Shown here: one piece after another, positions 1 to 6,002 of the stretch
How the letters are laid out: each line of letters begins with the position of its first letter
Position numbering within the stretch: position 1 is the stretch's first letter
Source of the DNA: Calditrichia bacterium
GTDB taxonomy: Bacteria > Calditrichota > Calditrichia > RBG-13-44-9
NCBI GenBank assembly: GCA_026991005.1
Contig: JALXCH010000294.1
Coordinates: 1 to 6,002, forward strand
DNA: 6,002 nucleotides
Direction: 5' to 3'
Program-made: the position numbers and the translations under genes
Notes under the pieces: generated by a model
The model's input: the letters and a program-made list of their open reading frames with translations, nothing else
What the model was told of the DNA's origin: nothing
The model's database searches: none

Positions 1-2048
1 CAGTGCTGGCAGAAAAGAAACCGTTTACGATTGAGGATTTGTATCATATTAAAAGCGTCAGCGATCCGCAATACTCCCCGGATGGAAAACAAATCGCTTT
101 TACGGTGACCACCTTCAATCTAAAAGAGGGGAAGCGCAACTCGGAAATTTACATCATGGATGCGGACGGAAAAAATCTGCGCAAATTAACCGAAAACGAA
201 GCGGCCGATTTTCACCCCCGCTGGTCGCCGGATGGGAAGAAACTGCTGTTTGTCTCTACCCGGAAAAACGGGGCGCAGGCGTGGGTGCTTCCCCTGACGG
301 GCGGTGAACCCCGGCAAAAAACCGATTTCTACATGGGAGTAACAAACCCGGAATGGTCTCCCGATGGCAAGCACATTGCCTTTTCCTCCATGGTGTTTGT
401 GGATTGTGAACAGGACAGCGACTGCAATGCCTGCAATAAAAAACTGGACGAATCCATGAAAAACGGGCCCCTGCAAGCTCACATGGCAGACCGGCTTCTG
501 TACCGCCACTGGACCTTCTGGAAAGATGGCAAGCGTACCCACACCTTTTTATTCGACTGTAAAGAAAAATCCTATCTGGATTTAACCCCCGGAGATTACG
601 ATGCGCCTTCCTTCTCGCTGGGGGGTGCCACGGGATTTGCCTTTTCGCCGGATGGAAAAGAGCTGTGCTATGTGTCCAATCACGATCCCAATGAGTGGGA
701 AACGACGAACAAGGATCTGTGGATTGTACCCACTACGGGTGGTACGGCGGTAAATATTACGGACGAGAACGAAGCATACGATGGGGATCCCCAATACTCT
801 CCCGATGGCCGCTACATTGCCTACCGCATGCAAACCATTCCCACTTACGAAGCAGACCGTTTTCGGCTGGTGATTTACGACCGCCAGACCCGGAAAAAAA
901 CGGTGCTCACGGAAGATTTCGACAACTGGGTGGATGATTTCCAGTGGGCACCGGATTCCCGCAGCATCTATTTTACGGCTGATGTAAAAGGGCACCGGCC
1001 GCTGTACAACGTGGATATTCGGAGCAAAAAAATTCGGCTGGTGATTGATGCCAAAACCATCGACTGGTTTCAGGTTTCCCCGGACGGCAAGTGGATTGCC
1101 ATTGCCCGTCGCTCTGTGGGCGAACCGCGAGAAATCTGGCGCTGCACCACCAAAGGCAAAAAGCTAGAGCGCCTCACGTTCTTCAACAAAGAGATTGAGG
1201 ATTCGGTGGATATTCGTCCCGCAGAAGAGATGTGGATTCCTTCACCGACCGGCAAAAAAATTCACACCTTCATCGTAAAGCCACACAATTTCGATCCCGG
1301 TAAAAAGTATCCGTTAATTCTGAACGTTCATGGTGGTCCCCAGAGCCAGTGGGAAGATGCCTTCCGCGGCGACTGGCAAGTGTACCCCGGGGCGGGTTAT
1401 ATCGTGGCTTTCCCCAATCCCCACGGCTCAACCGGTTACGGACAGGAATTTACCGCGGCTATTTCCAAAGATTGGGGCGGCAAAGTGTATGTGGATGTTA
1501 TGGCAGTGGCTGATTCCCTAGCTAAATTACCTTACGTGGACGAAAACCGCATGGGGGCTATGGGCTGGTCGTACGGCGGTTACATGATGATGTGGCTGGA
1601 AGGGCACACCACCCGCTTTAAAGCCATTGCTGCCATGATGGGAGTGTACGATCTGCCTGCCATGTACGGCGCCACGGAAGAATTGTGGTTCCCGGAATGG
1701 GATCTGGGCGGTACCCCCTGGACTTCCGATCTGTACCAGAAATGGAATCCGGCAAATCCCGAGTTTGTGAAGCGCTTCCAGACGCCGTGCCTGGTCATTA
1801 CCGGCGAGAAAGACTATCGTGTTCCCTACACGCTTAGTCTGGAATTCTTTACTGCTTTACAGAAACAGGGTGTTCCTTCCCGTCTTATTGTTTTCAAAAA
1901 CGATGGACACTGGCCCAATTATGTGAAATCCATGCCTTTCTACTATAATGCCCACCTGGATTGGTTCCACAAATATCTGGGCGGCGATCCCGCTCCGTAC
2001 GATATGGTCAAGATGTGGCGAAATCAGGCATTTGAGGAAGAGAAATAG
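1..2048 (+). CDS. S9 family serine peptidase, dipeptidyl-peptidase 5-like (5' end cut by window)
   Basis: Serine peptidase of the prolyl oligopeptidase family (S9), probably cleaving dipeptides from oligopeptide N-termini in the periplasm. Numbering from the GTG at 3, seven PD40-type propeller repeats carry SPDG or a variant near residues 25, 75, 119, 215, 266, 316 and 359. The alpha/beta-hydrolase domain covers about 425-675: oxyanion-hole motif HGGP (443-446), nucleophile Ser523 in GWSYGG, Asp604 in GEKDYRVP and His636 in DGHW. The triad is complete. The RLLYRHWTFW motif near 164-173, preceded by a Cys-rich insert, resembles DPP5-like S9 proteins as I recall them. The start is doubtful: the frame is open to the window edge, and residues V-L-A before Glu4 look like the end of a signal peptide, so the true start probably lies upstream. 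Length (681 visible residues) suits a mature family member. Family assignment is firm; DPP5 specificity, rather than acylaminoacyl peptidase, is inferred. Confidence 0.93.
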   Translation, partial: VLAEKKPFTIEDLYHIKSVSDPQYSPDGKQIAFTVTTFNLKEGKRNSEIYIMDADGKNLRKLTENEAADFHPRWSPDGKKLLFVSTRKNGAQAWVLPLTGGEPRQKTDFYMGVTNPEWSPDGKHIAFSSMVFVDCEQDSDCNACNKKLDESMKNGPLQAHMADRLLYRHWTFWKDGKRTHTFLFDCKEKSYLDLTPGDYDAPSFSLGGATGFAFSPDGKELCYVSNHDPNEWETTNKDLWIVPTTGGTAVNITDENEAYDGDPQYSPDGRYIAYRMQTIPTYEADRFRLVIYDRQTRKKTVLTEDFDNWVDDFQWAPDSRSIYFTADVKGHRPLYNVDIRSKKIRLVIDAKTIDWFQVSPDGKWIAIARRSVGEPREIWRCTTKGKKLERLTFFNKEIEDSVDIRPAEEMWIPSPTGKKIHTFIVKPHNFDPGKKYPLILNVHGGPQSQWEDAFRGDWQVYPGAGYIVAFPNPHGSTGYGQEFTAAISKDWGGKVYVDVMAVADSLAKLPYVDENRMGAMGWSYGGYMMMWLEGHTTRFKAIAAMMGVYDLPAMYGATEELWFPEWDLGGTPWTSDLYQKWNPANPEFVKRFQTPCLVITGEKDYRVPYTLSLEFFTALQKQGVPSRLIVFKNDGHWPNYVKSMPFYYNAHLDWFHKYLGGDPAPYDMVKMWRNQAFEEEK

Positions 2049-2082
2049 ATAATTCTGCCTTTTCTTCCCGGAAGCTTCAAAT

Positions 2083-2119
2083 AAAAAAGGGGCGCTCGAG
2101 TGAGTCGCCCCTTTGTTTT
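2083..2119. terminator. Bidirectional rho-independent terminator between convergent genes
   Basis: A 9-bp perfect stem pairs AAAGGGGCG (2086-2094) with CGCCCCTTT (2106-2114). A further CTC/GAG helix (2095-2097 with 2102-2104) can form inside it, leaving T2105 bulged and a four-base loop at 2098-2101. The + strand stem runs into TTTGTTTT, and read on the - strand it runs into TTTTTTAT, so both transcripts meet a U-rich tail. The position, about 35 bases after the peptidase stop and about 45 bases beyond the receptor stop, fits a shared terminator for the two converging units. Confidence 0.88.
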
Positions 2120-2124
2120 GTGTA

Positions 2125-2153
2125 GGAGAAGTACCCGGAGACCGCTGTTCTCC
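2125..2153. repeat. Weak inverted repeat downstream of the receptor gene
   Basis: GGAGAA (2125-2130) is complementary to TTCTCC (2148-2153), and CGG/CCG (2136-2138 with 2142-2144) could pair inside it. No T-run follows on either strand, so it is not a second terminator by itself. It may be a small 3'-end structure of the receptor mRNA or chance; a 6-bp arm is short. Confidence 0.25.
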
Positions 2154-2163
2154 CCCTTTCCCA

Positions 2164-4938
2164 CTAAAAGTGGTAGGTCAACCGGGCCACAGTCATGCGC
2201 CCAATTTTGGGTGCGCCAATAAATTCGCGATGTACATTATCCAGCGCATTGTATGCCGTGACTTCAGCACGTAATCCCGGTATGTAACGACTTAAATCAT
2301 ATCCTACTCCCAAATCTACTAAAAAGTAACTTTCTACCTCTCCAATGAACACCCCGCTAATCATGGGGAAGCCATCGGAGTAACGCAGGGTTGCGTTCAC
2401 GGAAAAACCCTGGGGAACTCGATAACCTCCCCCCAATCGGATTTTTAACTTGGGAGCATTGATGGCCAGAGACAAACCGGAACCTTCCTCCTTAAGGTCT
2501 TTTTCATCGAACAAATCTTTATTAATAAAGGAAAGACTTCCGAATATGGTAAAGCGGTCGCTCATGTAATATTGAGCAGAAATGTCCAGACCCCAGTACT
2601 CCACTTCTCCAAAATTCAACGTAGTAGCAACGGCCTCTCCGGCATGCTCCGGCCCGCTATTCTCCCTGGGTTGCACAATGGCCACCGGATTCTGCGCCAG
2701 ATTTTCCAGAGAAAGAGAACTATCCGAGTTGGCCACCTGAATAAGCGAGTTTACCAGATTCTGCACATCCTGCTCGGTAAATCCTAAATTCTGTAAATCG
2801 CTGTTGTTCATGAAGGCATTGTACAAGGTGGTGCGAAAATCGTTTTCCACATTGGGAACAAACACCATGGGGGTAATAATTTGATTTCCGGCGATGAAGT
2901 TTTTACGTTTACTGTAATATAAATCCGCCGAAAGAAGAAGCTTGTTTTGCACATTTCCGCGGTAACCCAATTCAAACGTCTGGTTAGAAGGATGCTCCAG
3001 TTTGGGAATATCGGATACATCATTAATAAACTTATATTTTTGATTGAGTCCCTGTGGGAGGCCCAGTTTGCCTCTACTGAATCCTTCTACCGGATGATTG
3101 CCGGGGTTGATGGCGTTGAGGATCTGGTTGGTTTCATCCTGAGTGTAGCCCGGTAAGGGCTGACCAGAATTAGCAACATATTGATAGAGCTGCCCGAATA
3201 CCGGATTTAGATACAGCCCCACCGGCTGGGCAGTGCCCATATTCTGGGGATTCAGGCTATAGGCAACCAGGTCGGTTCCGGCGATGCTGGAATAAGAGGT
3301 GTCCCGCAGGAAGTGAAATCCGGAAAAATTCCCCATGGTACGCATGCTCAAGGGACCGAAGCTTCCGCCTTTAAAGGAAATAATATCCATGAACAGATCC
3401 AGGGTGGAGAAAGCGGCAAATGTTTTGGTGTACAGAGCGCGAAGCTGATGCCCGGAATACGGCTTCAGCACAATGCCGGCACGCGGAGCCAGATTGAACT
3501 TTTCGTACACGTTATCATAATCCATTCGGAGCGCCGCGGTCACATCCAGTTTGGGCAGCACCGAAACAGCCCCCTGGGCGTAGCCTCCCAGAATGTACAG
3601 GGCATCATCATCTTCAAAGCGTCCGTTGATGGTTTTTTCCGTTTCGGGATTAATGGCACCCAGTTCATATCCCACAATAAAACGCCCCAGATTATCGGGA
3701 ATGAAATAGGTATATTCTTGCTGCAATTTAAAAAGTTTCGATCGGTCTTTAAATGATAAATCCTTTGAAGTATAAAAATACGAATCTCCCACATAGTTCC
3801 AGGAATAATGAGCTTGAGTGAACAAATTACCCGAGTGAAGCTGGAATTGGACAAAGGAGTTGGCTCCGGGATTCACCCGAAAGGCCGAGAAACGGGTGTA
3901 GAGATTGGCGGTGGTTCGCCCATAACCCAGATTCAGGTTCATGTAGGTTCTGGGTGAAAATTGGTATTTCAAACCTCCATAAATCTTGAAATTTTTTACA
4001 GAATAATCTCGCGGACGTACTTCTGAATCCAGTACAACCCGATCCAGAGAATCCTTGGAATTCAGTTCCCAGTCGTCAGCGCGCTGGTAATCCACCACAA
4101 TTTTGTATCCGAAGTTGTTGCCCAGTTTTCCGGCATGGCGAATGGCACCGTGTAGCAGGCCACGTTCTCCGCCCGAAACCATCACCGTGGTACCGGGGAA
4201 TTCCATGGGATCGCGGGTGAGGAAATGAATCACGCCAGCATCCACACCGGAACCGTAGAGCGAAGCACCGGGTCCGCGAATGATTTCGATGCGTTTAATA
4301 TCCACCGGGGAGAAAGGCATGACCTGGAAGAAATTTCCCCCCATACTGGGCATGGCAGAGTGCCGAAAATCCGTCATGATGTACGGTGCGGTGGAATAAT
4401 AATTGTTGAATCCCCGTAATGAAATTTCATAATAAAACACCCCGACATGGGCCATATCCACTCCCGAGCATTTGCGAAGCGCCTGCACACAACAGGGGTA
4501 GGTTTCTCCTTCCAGTTTGTCACCTTCCAGGATGGAGATGGAAGAGATTTTGCTCACTGTTTCGTTCATTTGCCAGGAAGAAATGACCACCTCGGCGCCT
4601 ACTTCTGCAAATTCCAGCCGTATGGCAAACACTTTGCTCTCATCAGGGCCAAGACTAAGCGTCAGGCGCTGACCCTTATACCCTACCGTTTCCACCTTTA
4701 GATAATATTCACCGGCAGGTATGTCGGTAAGGATGAAATTACCGGCAGTATCGGTTTCGGTGGCATTCAGCATTTTCATGGACTTGATATCAATCAATAA
4801 AATAGTTACGCTTGCCAGGGGGTCTCCGGTTTGTTTGTCAATCACATAGCCTTTCACCTCCCCCGCCTGGAGTGTTGTACCCCACCATCCCCCAAACGTC
4901 CAGATGAAAACAAATAGTAAAAATACCAGCTTTCTCAT
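2164..4938 (-). CDS. TonB-dependent outer-membrane receptor with N-terminal carboxypeptidase-regulatory-like domain
   Basis: Outer-membrane beta-barrel that imports a ligand using energy passed on by TonB. Residues 1-25 form a signal peptide (MRK, hydrophobic stretch, LQA before Gly26). Residues 27-110 are a CarboxypepD_reg-like beta-sandwich (VKGYVIDKQTGDPLASV, then TAGNFILTDIPAGEYYLKV). EVVISS at 116-121 is a plausible TonB box. The plug covers about 128-243 and carries the classic IKRIEIIRGPGASLYGSGVD-type motif at 214-233. The barrel follows to 924, ending in the aromatic YHF expected for BAM-mediated insertion. Length (924) is normal for a receptor with this extra domain. The start is supported by AAGGAGA six bases upstream. 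It is the second gene of a - strand unit, 34 bases after a TonB-domain gene. Odd points are three cysteines in the plug (149, 150, 157) and long polar loops near 515-650 and 695-775. There is no SusD partner in the window, so it is not shown to be SusC-type. Substrate unknown. Confidence 0.93.
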   Translation of the reverse strand: MRKLVFLLFVFIWTFGGWWGTTLQAGEVKGYVIDKQTGDPLASVTILLIDIKSMKMLNATETDTAGNFILTDIPAGEYYLKVETVGYKGQRLTLSLGPDESKVFAIRLEFAEVGAEVVISSWQMNETVSKISSISILEGDKLEGETYPCCVQALRKCSGVDMAHVGVFYYEISLRGFNNYYSTAPYIMTDFRHSAMPSMGGNFFQVMPFSPVDIKRIEIIRGPGASLYGSGVDAGVIHFLTRDPMEFPGTTVMVSGGERGLLHGAIRHAGKLGNNFGYKIVVDYQRADDWELNSKDSLDRVVLDSEVRPRDYSVKNFKIYGGLKYQFSPRTYMNLNLGYGRTTANLYTRFSAFRVNPGANSFVQFQLHSGNLFTQAHYSWNYVGDSYFYTSKDLSFKDRSKLFKLQQEYTYFIPDNLGRFIVGYELGAINPETEKTINGRFEDDDALYILGGYAQGAVSVLPKLDVTAALRMDYDNVYEKFNLAPRAGIVLKPYSGHQLRALYTKTFAAFSTLDLFMDIISFKGGSFGPLSMRTMGNFSGFHFLRDTSYSSIAGTDLVAYSLNPQNMGTAQPVGLYLNPVFGQLYQYVANSGQPLPGYTQDETNQILNAINPGNHPVEGFSRGKLGLPQGLNQKYKFINDVSDIPKLEHPSNQTFELGYRGNVQNKLLLSADLYYSKRKNFIAGNQIITPMVFVPNVENDFRTTLYNAFMNNSDLQNLGFTEQDVQNLVNSLIQVANSDSSLSLENLAQNPVAIVQPRENSGPEHAGEAVATTLNFGEVEYWGLDISAQYYMSDRFTIFGSLSFINKDLFDEKDLKEEGSGLSLAINAPKLKIRLGGGYRVPQGFSVNATLRYSDGFPMISGVFIGEVESYFLVDLGVGYDLSRYIPGLRAEVTAYNALDNVHREFIGAPKIGRMTVARLTYHF

Positions 4939-4944
4939 AATCTA

Positions 4945-4951
4945 TCTCCTT
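4945..4951 (-). promoter_or_regulatory. Shine-Dalgarno site of the receptor gene
   Basis: On the - strand AAGGAGA lies six bases before the ATG at 4938. This near-consensus site fixes the receptor start, and the signal peptide begins directly there. It sits in the 34-base gap after the TonB-domain gene. The gap shows no terminator, which supports co-transcription with separate translation initiation. Confidence 0.85.
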
Positions 4952-4972
4952 GTGTAATCAATTCCAGATCCA

Positions 4973-6002
4973 TTATTTGAACACAATCAGTTCCACAACC
5001 TTAAAACGGACGGGAGAGCCGTTTCGGGTTGCCGGTTTGTAGCGGTATTTTTTCAGGGCTTCCACGGCCAGTTTGGTCAGGCGTTCCTGCGATGCCGGTT
5101 GTAAAACGCGCACTTTTTCCACCCGTCCATCCACCCCCACAATGCATTCTGCTCGAACCCGTTCGGTTTTGGAGATGTGCCAGGTAGCCGGTACCACCGG
5201 CGTCTCTTTGTGGATGTATTGCCGTTTACCACCATCGATGAGCGGTTCCAGAACCAGAGGTATCACCGGAGATTTTCGGGTGCTTTTTGCCGTGGGAGTC
5301 TCTTTCACAGGAGCAGGAGTGGGAGTGGGTGCCACGGCAGTAGTGGGTGTGGATTCAGCCGGTTTCGGGGCAGGAGGCGATGTTGCAGCAGGTGCAGGTG
5401 TAGGTGCAGGCGCAGGAGCTTCCTCTACGGATTTGGTTGCTTGAGCTGGGGGTGTGGTTACTGCCGAAGCAAGAGGTGAGGACTCACTTTTTTGAGCCAG
5501 ACTCTTCAGCTTCGCTTCCTGCTCTTTCCGTTTCTTTTGCTCCTCAGTTAACATGGAGCGCAATCGCTGCAATTCTTTCTCGGTGCGTGCCAGCTTACTA
5601 TAAGTGGATTGAATCTGATTATACTGATTCAGTCCCAGAACCATATTGAAGGCATTCAGGGTTTCTGCATCATCCGGAATAATCTGAAGAATATTCTTGT
5701 ACATCTGAATGGCACGGTCGTACTGCTGCTTTGCTTCGGCCTCCTTAGCCTGTGTTCTAAAATATTGCACAATTTTGTCCCGAAGCTCCAGTGCCGGCTG
5801 GTAATTCGGTTCCAGAGCCAGAATCTGGTTGATGTACCCAATGGCATTATCATTCTCTGGCTTCAAGAAGCGTCTTTTCTGGTACGCCTCCTGGGCTCTT
5901 TCGAGGATGGCTTTGAGATGTTGTTCCAGCTTTTCCTGAGTTTTCCGTGCTTCCTCAATTTTCGCTTTCACCTCCTCAATCCGCCTATCCACCACCTTAA
6001 TG
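4973..6002 (-). CDS. TonB-family protein with TPR, coiled-coil and Pro/Ala-rich linker (N-terminus outside window)
   Basis: Probable periplasmic arm of an energy transducer for outer-membrane receptors. Numbering from the GTG at 5995, residues 1-40 are a charged heptad-like helix. About 45-115 resemble two TPR-like helical repeats (AIGYINQILALEPNYQPALE; YDRAIQMYKNILQIIPDDAE). Residues 128-168 are a second coiled coil rich in Lys/Glu/Gln. About 172-235 are a Pro/Ala/Thr-rich linker with AP and TP repeats. About 262-340 match the TonB C-terminal domain: VGVDGRVEKVRVLQPAS, then LAVEALKKYRYKPATRNGSPV and a final hydrophobic strand. The start is not visible: the codons before the GTG (ATT AAG) stay open to the edge, and no membrane anchor lies in the visible part, so one is expected upstream. 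The gene directly precedes the receptor gene on the same strand. The TonB domain is firm; which receptor it serves is inferred. A role in another TonB_C-containing envelope machine is a lesser alternative. Confidence 0.87.
   Translation of the reverse strand, partial: IKVVDRRIEEVKAKIEEARKTQEKLEQHLKAILERAQEAYQKRRFLKPENDNAIGYINQILALEPNYQPALELRDKIVQYFRTQAKEAEAKQQYDRAIQMYKNILQIIPDDAETLNAFNMVLGLNQYNQIQSTYSKLARTEKELQRLRSMLTEEQKKRKEQEAKLKSLAQKSESSPLASAVTTPPAQATKSVEEAPAPAPTPAPAATSPPAPKPAESTPTTAVAPTPTPAPVKETPTAKSTRKSPVIPLVLEPLIDGGKRQYIHKETPVVPATWHISKTERVRAECIVGVDGRVEKVRVLQPASQERLTKLAVEALKKYRYKPATRNGSPVRFKVVELIVFK
5387..5419 (-). repeat. Hexanucleotide tandem repeat coding Ala/Thr-Pro in the TonB linker
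   Basis: On the coding (-) strand five consecutive GCN/ACA-CCT six-base units plus a final GCT encode A-P-A-P-A-P-T-P-A-P-A (about residues 193-203). It is an imperfect in-frame low-complexity repeat inside the linker, where length changes would keep the reading frame. A similar but looser TP/AP run lies at about residues 222-230. Confidence 0.7.

Noticed and set aside
582..995. 137-codon open frame on the - strand inside the peptidase gene
   Set aside because: It lies wholly antisense to a gene with a full set of family motifs, and its translation shows no recognisable domain. It is a shadow frame.
894..1260. Three runs of seven A (894-900, 1026-1032, 1254-1260) in the peptidase gene as possible slippage sites
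   Set aside because: They fall at Lys-Lys codons, and the preceding codons end in G or C, so no A-AAA-AAA slippery heptamer is in frame. The full-length product is intact, so no programmed frameshift is needed.
2161..2173. CCACT-AAA-AGTGG inverted repeat over the receptor stop codon
   Set aside because: A 5-bp stem with a three-base loop is expected by chance, and it has no T-run.
3313..3756. 147-codon open frame on the + strand inside the receptor gene
   Set aside because: It is antisense to the receptor barrel, with no domain and a composition typical of a reversed barrel gene. Nothing supports it as a gene.
2164..4938. Assignment of the receptor as SusC-type glycan importer or as a named siderophore or B12 receptor
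   Set aside because: The CarboxypepD_reg domain alone does not decide this. No SusD gene is adjacent in the window and no ligand-specific motif can be recognised.
5073..5479. Gly/Ala/Val-rich and Arg-rich open frames on the + strand opposite the TonB linker
   Set aside because: Their low-complexity composition is simply the complement of the Pro/Ala repeat codons.
1..6002. A peptide-uptake locus joining the S9 peptidase with the receptor and TonB genes
   Set aside because: The peptidase is convergent with the other two and separated by a terminator, so it is not in their operon. Nothing in the receptor indicates a peptide ligand.

Overview
The window holds three protein genes and no RNA genes, mobile elements or CRISPR arrays that I can see. 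The layout is convergent. A secreted-type S9 serine peptidase runs on the + strand (left edge to 2048). A two-gene unit runs on the - strand from the right edge down to 2164: a TPR/coiled-coil protein with a TonB C-terminal domain, followed after 34 bases by a TonB-dependent outer-membrane receptor. Both edge genes are cut by the window: their reading frames stay open to the boundaries, and the GTG codons at 3 (+) and 5995 (-) are probably not the real starts.

The organism is a Gram-negative (diderm) bacterium, since an outer-membrane receptor with a signal peptide and a C-terminal Phe is present together with a TonB-type protein. A carboxypeptidase-regulatory-like domain before the receptor plug, and a DPP5-like S9 peptidase with tandem SPDG propeller repeats, are common in the FCB group (Bacteroidota, Ignavibacteriota, Calditrichota, Gemmatimonadota). 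The base composition looks moderate. A member of that group, perhaps a Calditrichota or Ignavibacteria relative, is my best guess, but it is an inference with no marker gene behind it.

Region by region: 1-2048, peptidase; 2049-2163, a 115-base convergent intergenic stretch with one clear bidirectional rho-independent terminator (about 2083-2119) and a weaker inverted repeat; 2164-4938, receptor; 4939-4972, short spacer with a strong Shine-Dalgarno site; 4973-6002, TonB-domain protein. No promoter for either transcription unit lies inside the window.

The likely joint role of the - strand pair is active uptake across the outer membrane, with the TonB-domain protein energising the adjacent receptor. 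The substrate cannot be read from the sequence. The peptidase may act in the periplasm on imported peptides, but it is in a separate, oppositely oriented transcription unit, so a link is only conjecture. I found no clearly new system. The points most worth a second look are the unusual TPR/coiled-coil TonB architecture next to its candidate receptor, and a three-cysteine cluster in the receptor plug.
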